A stretch of DNA of 5,824 nucleotides from contig JAIOXC010000090.1 of the NCBI GenBank assembly GCA_021741795.1, positions 1 to 5,824 on the forward strand. Direction: 5' to 3'. Origin of the DNA: Ilumatobacteraceae bacterium. Lineage in GTDB: Bacteria; Actinomycetota; Acidimicrobiia; Acidimicrobiales; Ilumatobacteraceae. How positions within the stretch are numbered: the first letter of the stretch is position 1; each line of letters opens with the position of its first letter. The notes beneath the pieces were generated by a model that was given only the letters and a program-made list of their open reading frames with translations, was not told where the DNA came from and searched no databases. Positions 4,992 to 5,824 of this stretch are shown one piece after another. The position numbers were made by a program, and so were the translations under genes.

Positions 4992-5824
4992 TTAGCCGCG
5001 TGACTTGAGCAGCTCGATGAGCTGTGGCAACACTTTGTGCACGTCGCCCACAATGCCAAGGTCAGCAACACCGAAGATCGGTGCTTCTTTGTCCTTGTTG
5101 ATGGCGATGATGTTCTTAGAACCCTTCATGCCCACCATGTGCTGCGTTGCACCCGAGATACCTGCTGCGATGTAGACAGTTGGCTTCACAACCTTGCCGG
5201 TCTGACCAACTTGGTAGCTGTAAGGAACCCAGCCGGCGTCGACGATTGCGCGTGATGCACCAGGTGCACCCTTGAGCAATGTTGCGAGCTCTTCAACAAG
5301 TGTGTACTTGCCTGCTTCGCCCAAGCCACGACCACCAGAAACAACGATTGCTGCTTCGTCAAGTTTTGGACCACTGCTTGCCTCGACATGAACTGCCAAG
5401 ACTTTTGCGCTGCCTGCGATACCGAGGTCTGGAATTGGTGCGGCAACAACCGGTGCTGCTCCTCCGCCTGCCGACTCGGCAACGAAGCTCTTTGGACGGA
5501 ACGACACCAAGTGTGGGCCACTCCCTGTGAAGGCTGTGGCTACAAGTGAGTTGCCACCGAAAATTGGTGTTGTTGCAATCACGCCGTCTGCAGACTCTGC
5601 AATGTCGGTGTTGTTGGTGAGTACTGTGCGATCGAGCTTGACCGACAAACGCGACATGATGTCACGGCCTTCGTAGTTCTGAGGAAACATGATCACGTTT
5701 GGTGTGTCGCCACCGTCGATGACTGCTTTCATTGCACCCGAAACCGCAGGGCCCGACAATTTGCCAGCCAAGTCGCCAGTTGCATACACCTTTGTTGCGC
5801 CGTGCTCGCCGAGAGCACCAAGTC
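4992..5824 (-). CDS. etfA: Electron transfer flavoprotein, alpha subunit (5' end outside window)
   Basis: This is the FAD-binding subunit of the EtfAB heterodimer, which accepts electrons from acyl-CoA and other flavin dehydrogenases and passes them towards the quinone pool. The frame is open to the right edge, giving 276 complete residues. Family members are usually about 310-325, so roughly 35-50 N-terminal residues are missing. The GTG at 5789 is internal, because LGALGEHGATK continues upstream of it. The C-terminal FAD domain is clear: SGGRGLGEAG, ASRAIVDAGWVP, YQVGQTGK, VYIAAGISGATQH, AINKDKEAPIF and ADLGIVGD. These are the standard FAD-contact segments. One signature position is unusual: Thr precedes the QH where Ile/Val is usual. 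An Ala/Gly/Pro-rich segment (AESAGGGAAPVVAAPIP) lies between the domains. The stop is directly adjacent to the convergent TetR stop. etfB would be expected upstream, beyond the right edge. Confidence 0.96.
   Translation of the reverse strand, partial: LGALGEHGATKVYATGDLAGKLSGPAVSGAMKAVIDGGDTPNVIMFPQNYEGRDIMSRLSVKLDRTVLTNNTDIAESADGVIATTPIFGGNSLVATAFTGSGPHLVSFRPKSFVAESAGGGAAPVVAAPIPDLGIAGSAKVLAVHVEASSGPKLDEAAIVVSGGRGLGEAGKYTLVEELATLLKGAPGASRAIVDAGWVPYSYQVGQTGKVVKPTVYIAAGISGATQHMVGMKGSKNIIAINKDKEAPIFGVADLGIVGDVHKVLPQLIELLKSRG

Noticed and set aside
5787..5789. GTG at 5789 as the start of etfA
   Set aside because: The frame continues upstream with LGALGEHGATK to the window edge, and the protein would be too short for the family. 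The true start lies outside the window.

Overview
The window looks like chromosomal DNA from an actinobacterium, most likely the Acidimicrobiia (Ilumatobacter/acIV-like freshwater or marine lineages). This is an inference from several things: intermediate GC content, frequent GTG starts, an actinobacterial-looking protein of unknown function with a Gly/Arg-rich motif, and a Thr/Val-rich secreted protein that combines fibronectin-III, IPT/TIG and OmpA-like domains. No rRNA, tRNA, CRISPR array, transposase or phage gene was seen.

Layout, left to right. (1) Positions 2-181 (+) hold the last 59 codons of an unrecognised gene. It overlaps the start of a second unrecognised gene at 166-1170 (+), and the pair looks translationally coupled. 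(2) A 136-base gap with a perfect TTGACA box and a repeated TGTAACAC word leads to a small coiled-coil plus transmembrane protein at 1307-1615 (+). Directly upstream, in the same frame, lies an 11-codon mini-ORF with a better ribosome binding site, separated from the gene by TAA and one further codon. (3) Positions 1660-4290 (-) encode an 876-residue surface protein: N-terminal export or anchor segment, two FN3-like modules, an IPT/TIG module, two bacterial Ig-like modules, a SwmB-type repeat, a Pro/Thr linker and a C-terminal OmpA-like domain. (4) Facing away from it across a short AT-rich gap is a TetR-family regulator at 4347-4991 (+). A perfect 6-5-6 inverted repeat lies over the start of the surface-protein gene and is a natural candidate operator. 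(5) Positions 4992-5824 (-) encode most of the electron transfer flavoprotein alpha subunit, cut by the right edge. Its stop codon abuts the TetR stop with no intervening base.

Working model (inference): the TetR protein controls its divergent neighbour, the wall-associated adhesin-like protein, and probably itself. EtfA is a housekeeping gene of flavoprotein electron transfer, and its etfB partner would be expected beyond the right edge. The two left-hand genes and the small membrane protein have no assignable pathway. The most unusual points are the in-frame stop before the coiled-coil gene, the palindrome and start-site arrangement of the adhesin, the OmpA-like domain lacking the usual Asp, and four cysteine pairs that each fall within one domain of the adhesin.
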